Of a DNA stretch of 64,000 nucleotides, positions 61,735 through 64,000 are shown piece after piece. The notes under the pieces are model-generated. The model made no database searches. It was not told the origin of the DNA and worked only from the letters and a program-made list of their open reading frames with translations. A program made the position numbers and the translations under genes. This DNA comes from Paenilisteria riparia FSL S10-1204 (GTDB taxonomy: Bacteria > Bacillota > Bacilli > Lactobacillales > Listeriaceae), in contig NZ_AODL01000004.1 in assembly GCF_000525995.1 (NCBI RefSeq), forward strand, positions 186,001 to 250,000, given 5' to 3'. How positions within the stretch are numbered: position 1 is the stretch's first letter; the number at the start of each line of letters is the position of its first letter.

Positions 61735-62343
61735 TTATTTTGCTGCGTTGAAGTATTCTGCAGCTTTGTCCCAATCTACTACGTTCCAGAAAGTTTCGAT
61801 GTATTTCGGACGTAGATTTTGGAATTTCAAGTAGTACGCGTGCTCCCAAACGTCAAGGCCGATTACTGGTGTATAGCCTTCTGTTAGTGGAGAGTCTTGG
61901 TTTGGTGTAGAGATGATTGACAATTTGCCATCTTTCACTACTAGCCAAGCCCAACCTGAACCAAAACGTGCAACGCCTGAGTTAGCGAATTGTGTTTTGA
62001 ATTCTTCGAAGCTACCGAATTCTGCGTTGATAGCATCTGCTAACGCGCCAGTTGGCTCGCCGCCGCCTTGTGGGCTAAGAATTGTCCAGAAGAATGAGTG
62101 GTTCGCATGTCCGCCACCGTTGTTACGAACTGCAGTACGGATATTTTCAGGAACACTATTTAAATCAGCAACTAAGTCCTCGATTGATTTAGCAGCTAAA
62201 TCATCATGTCCTTCTAACGCTTCATTTAATTTCGTTACGTAAGTATTGTGGTGCTTCGAATAGTGAATTTCCATTGTTTCTTTATCGAAATTAGGCTCCA
62301 AAGCATCGTATGTGTAAGCTAATTTTGGTAATTCATATGTCAT
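61735..62343 (-). CDS. sodA: Superoxide dismutase (Mn/Fe)
   Basis: 202 aa; metal ligands in '[11 protein letters not shown]', '[10 protein letters not shown]' and the signature DVWEHAYY. Typical cytoplasmic Mn-type enzyme. AAGGAGGAG before ATG. Codon use is that of a well-expressed gene. Confidence 0.98.
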   Translation of the reverse strand: MTYELPKLAYTYDALEPNFDKETMEIHYSKHHNTYVTKLNEALEGHDDLAAKSIEDLVADLNSVPENIRTAVRNNGGGHANHSFFWTILSPQGGGEPTGALADAINAEFGSFEEFKTQFANSGVARFGSGWAWLVVKDGKLSIISTPNQDSPLTEGYTPVIGLDVWEHAYYLKFQNLRPKYIETFWNVVDWDKAAEYFNAAK

Positions 62344-62651
62344 AATAAAAACTCCTCCTTGATTATCTTTTTTTTAACAGGAAAACAAGTTCTTCCTACA
62401 TGTATAAGGTTATCACTAGAAAGAAGGGGTTGCAATATAAATGCTTATCTAAAGACCTGCCTCTCAAAAATCAAGCATAATTATAAGTCTAAGATGCCTG
62501 TCTAGCTTAAAGCAAATTCTCCTTGCTCCCAAACCCTTGCAATCCCACTCATTTCAAGCTATCATAAAGAAAAGAAACGAGAGCTGTAAAATCAGTTTTT
62601 TCCGTTTCCTTCTATACAAACAATTCAAAGAATGAGGTGTATTCCAACCAA
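62344..62651. other. Divergent intergenic region, sodA / DUF1189 gene
   Basis: This must hold the two promoters. No strong -10/-35 pair, repeat or operator was found by eye. A weak TTGCAA - 17 bp - TAACCT faces sodA. Confidence 0.35.
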
Positions 62652-63425
62652 ATGAATATTTTCAAACGTTTTGCCAAAAGTCTCTACTCTCCTGAGGATA
62701 TCGCAACATTTCGTGCGGATAAAATATGGAAATCGATTATTTACATACTTTTAATTTCGATTCTAATTTTTTTACCAATCGGTTATCACACGGCCACTGC
62801 AGCAAATGATGCTATGAAAGTTGGCGCGGATACGATTAAAAATGACATTCCGGATTTTACTGTGAAAGATGGCAAACTGGTTTCTGATGCAAAGAAGCCT
62901 ATTACCATCGACCAAGGTAGCATTTACTTTTATTTTGATTCTACGGACCAAATTGACAATCAGCTCGGTTCGGCTGACAGTGCTATCGCCTTTTTATCTG
63001 ATACGATTTATATTAAGGCGCCTGGTGTTGATCAAACTGTGAGTTATGCGACTGCGGGGATTGGGTCTAAAGCTGATTTGATTAACTTCTATCAATCCAT
63101 GGAAGATTTATCGAAATACTTTATTCCGATTTTGCTCGGTATTATCTTAATTGCAATGATTTTAGTAGCTTTCTTCAAAGTTGCGCTCTACGCCCTGTTT
63201 GGCTTTATTATGAGCGGTTTTGGACGTATGGGGATTACGTATTATCATAACTGGAATATCGCGACATACAGTATGACATTAGCGTCTGTCTTTACGATGA
63301 TTATGTACTGGTTCCAAATTACGGTGCCATATCTTTCGACGATTAACATGGCGGTCAGCTTCTTTATTATCTTCCTAGTTATTCGCCAAATTCCACCGAC
63401 AGACCAGAAACAGCCCATACAATAA
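62652..63425 (+). CDS. DUF1189 family membrane protein
   Basis: ATG (MNIFKRFAKSLYSPEDIATFR) is preferred over a GTG 15 bases upstream that overlaps GAGGTG, because family members begin at this motif. 257 aa; one TM helix near the N-terminus, an extracellular domain (about residues 50-150), then four TM helices. Function unknown. Confidence 0.88.
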   Translation: MNIFKRFAKSLYSPEDIATFRADKIWKSIIYILLISILIFLPIGYHTATAANDAMKVGADTIKNDIPDFTVKDGKLVSDAKKPITIDQGSIYFYFDSTDQIDNQLGSADSAIAFLSDTIYIKAPGVDQTVSYATAGIGSKADLINFYQSMEDLSKYFIPILLGIILIAMILVAFFKVALYALFGFIMSGFGRMGITYYHNWNIATYSMTLASVFTMIMYWFQITVPYLSTINMAVSFFIIFLVIRQIPPTDQKQPIQ

Positions 63426-63428
63426 AAT

Positions 63429-63482
63429 ATAACAAGCCATATCTTCGTTTTTCATACGAAATGCAAAGATATGGCTTGTTAA
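63429..63482. terminator. Bidirectional hairpin terminator after the DUF1189 gene
   Basis: AACAAGCCATATCTT and AAGATATGGCTTGTT form a 15-bp stem with flanking A/T runs. Confidence 0.85.
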
Positions 63483-63509
63483 AAGTCATAAAAATAACTA
63501 AAAAAATAA

Positions 63510-63538
63510 TTGTAATCGCTCTCTTTTTATGCTACAAT
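63510..63538 (+). promoter_or_regulatory. Promoter of the last lipoprotein gene
   Basis: TTGTAA - 17 bp - TACAAT. Confidence 0.7.
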
Positions 63539-63545
63539 TATTACC

Positions 63546-63637
63546 AAGTTGGATTGTCACTGTTCGGCAGGCAAAACCAAATGCATTTTTAGGAATTTTC
63601 CCTAAATGTATTGGTTTTGCCTTTTTTTCGTCCAACT
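63546..63637 (+). promoter_or_regulatory. Folded leader with internal terminator
   Basis: The transcript would start near 63545. An outer stem AGTTGGA/TCCAACT encloses a strong terminator (GGCAAAACC...GGTTTTGCC, T7). The leader therefore looks like an attenuator or riboswitch-type element in front of the lipoprotein gene. Family not recognised. Confidence 0.6.
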
Positions 63638-63661
63638 AAAAAAATAAAAAGGAGAATGAAC

Positions 63662-64000
63662 ATGAAAAAAAGGTACATTAGTTTTTTAGTTCTAGTCTTA
63701 GTCATTGTTGCGAGCGCTTGCTCAAACAACAGCAAAGCGGAAACGAAATTAAGCAGCAAGGACATCACGCTAGTCACGCAAGTAATAGATAAAGGAGAAG
63801 TTGGCGCAGCTGTCATACTTACATACAGTGATACGCTCACCGGTTCTAATCTGAATCAAGCTAGTTTTTCTGTTTTCGCAGGAGATAAGAGCAGAACGAT
63901 CAAAGCCATTTACACAAGTGAAAAAGCAGAAGTCGGAACACCAACCGCGAAGGGGAAATATGTTATTTTAGAACTGGATCCAAATGATAGTAATGCAAGC
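63662..64000 (+). CDS. Lipoprotein (partial, 3' end outside window)
   Basis: ATG after AAGGAG; 113 codons visible. Signal MKKRYISFLVLVLVIVASAC with a probable lipobox ASAC, followed by a beta-strand-rich region ('GEVGAAVILTYSDTLTGSNLNQ', 'FSVFAGDKSRTIKAIYTS') like the Ig-like N-terminal part of some secreted esterases. The rest is not visible, so function is open. Confidence 0.75.
   Translation, partial: MKKRYISFLVLVLVIVASACSNNSKAETKLSSKDITLVTQVIDKGEVGAAVILTYSDTLTGSNLNQASFSVFAGDKSRTIKAIYTSEKAEVGTPTAKGKYVILELDPNDSNAS

Overview
The window is low-GC Firmicute chromosome and matches Listeria in gene content and order: a tcsA-type lipoprotein with a nucleoside ABC transporter, ymfF-ymfH-ymfI-rodZ-pgsA-cinA-recA-rny, ymdB-ricA-mutS-mutL-glpP, pflB-pflA, opuCA-D, thiT with a TPP riboswitch, asd-lysC-dapA-rnjB, a class B penicillin-binding protein and sodA. 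The order follows my recollection of the lmo1384-lmo1441 stretch of L. monocytogenes. Several extra genes (a ribokinase, a polysaccharide deacetylase, a lysin/membrane-protein island) suggest a different Listeria species. Species was not tested.

Layout. 1-4.2 kb: trhO (partial, minus), a YitT membrane protein, ftsK. 4.2-10.4 kb: a P5C-reductase-like gene (minus) and a four-gene nucleoside uptake locus. 10.5-26.5 kb: a dense plus-strand housekeeping block for cell envelope (rodZ, pgsA), RNA decay (rny) and DNA repair (recA, mutS, mutL). 26.5-32.5 kb: glpP, ribokinase, pyruvate formate-lyase and its activase, a polysaccharide deacetylase. 32.7-45.6 kb: mostly minus strand, with an MFS/SRPBCC/phosphodiesterase operon, an AI-2E-type protein, murB, the opuC osmolyte transporter and thiT. 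45.9-53.8 kb: an ABC-F ATPase, two small genes and the asd-lysC-dapA-rnjB operon. 54.0-59.4 kb: an accessory island holding a roughly 740-residue peptidoglycan-binding/glycoside-hydrolase-like protein, three tandem paralogous two-TM proteins plus a decayed fourth, a phage-type HTH regulator and a small secreted protein. 59.4-64 kb: pbp, sodA, a DUF1189 protein and a lipoprotein gene cut by the window end.

Two things stand out. First, at least eleven single-base frameshifts interrupt otherwise full-length genes, mostly in A/T homopolymers. This looks like read-error indels rather than gene decay. recA is different: it carries a four-base tandem duplication near its start. Second, non-coding structure is rich: a family of imperfect hairpins ending in CAGCG...CGCTG at three loci, a possible large folded RNA between opuCA and thiT, a terminator-containing leader before the last lipoprotein gene, a LexA box at recA, and a sigma-B-like promoter at opuC.

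The best candidate for an undescribed system is the 54.0-59.4 kb island. Its tandem small membrane proteins share a conserved C-terminal motif (K/R-Y-D/E-R-I...I.IIL...RY) and follow a cell-wall-targeting protein.
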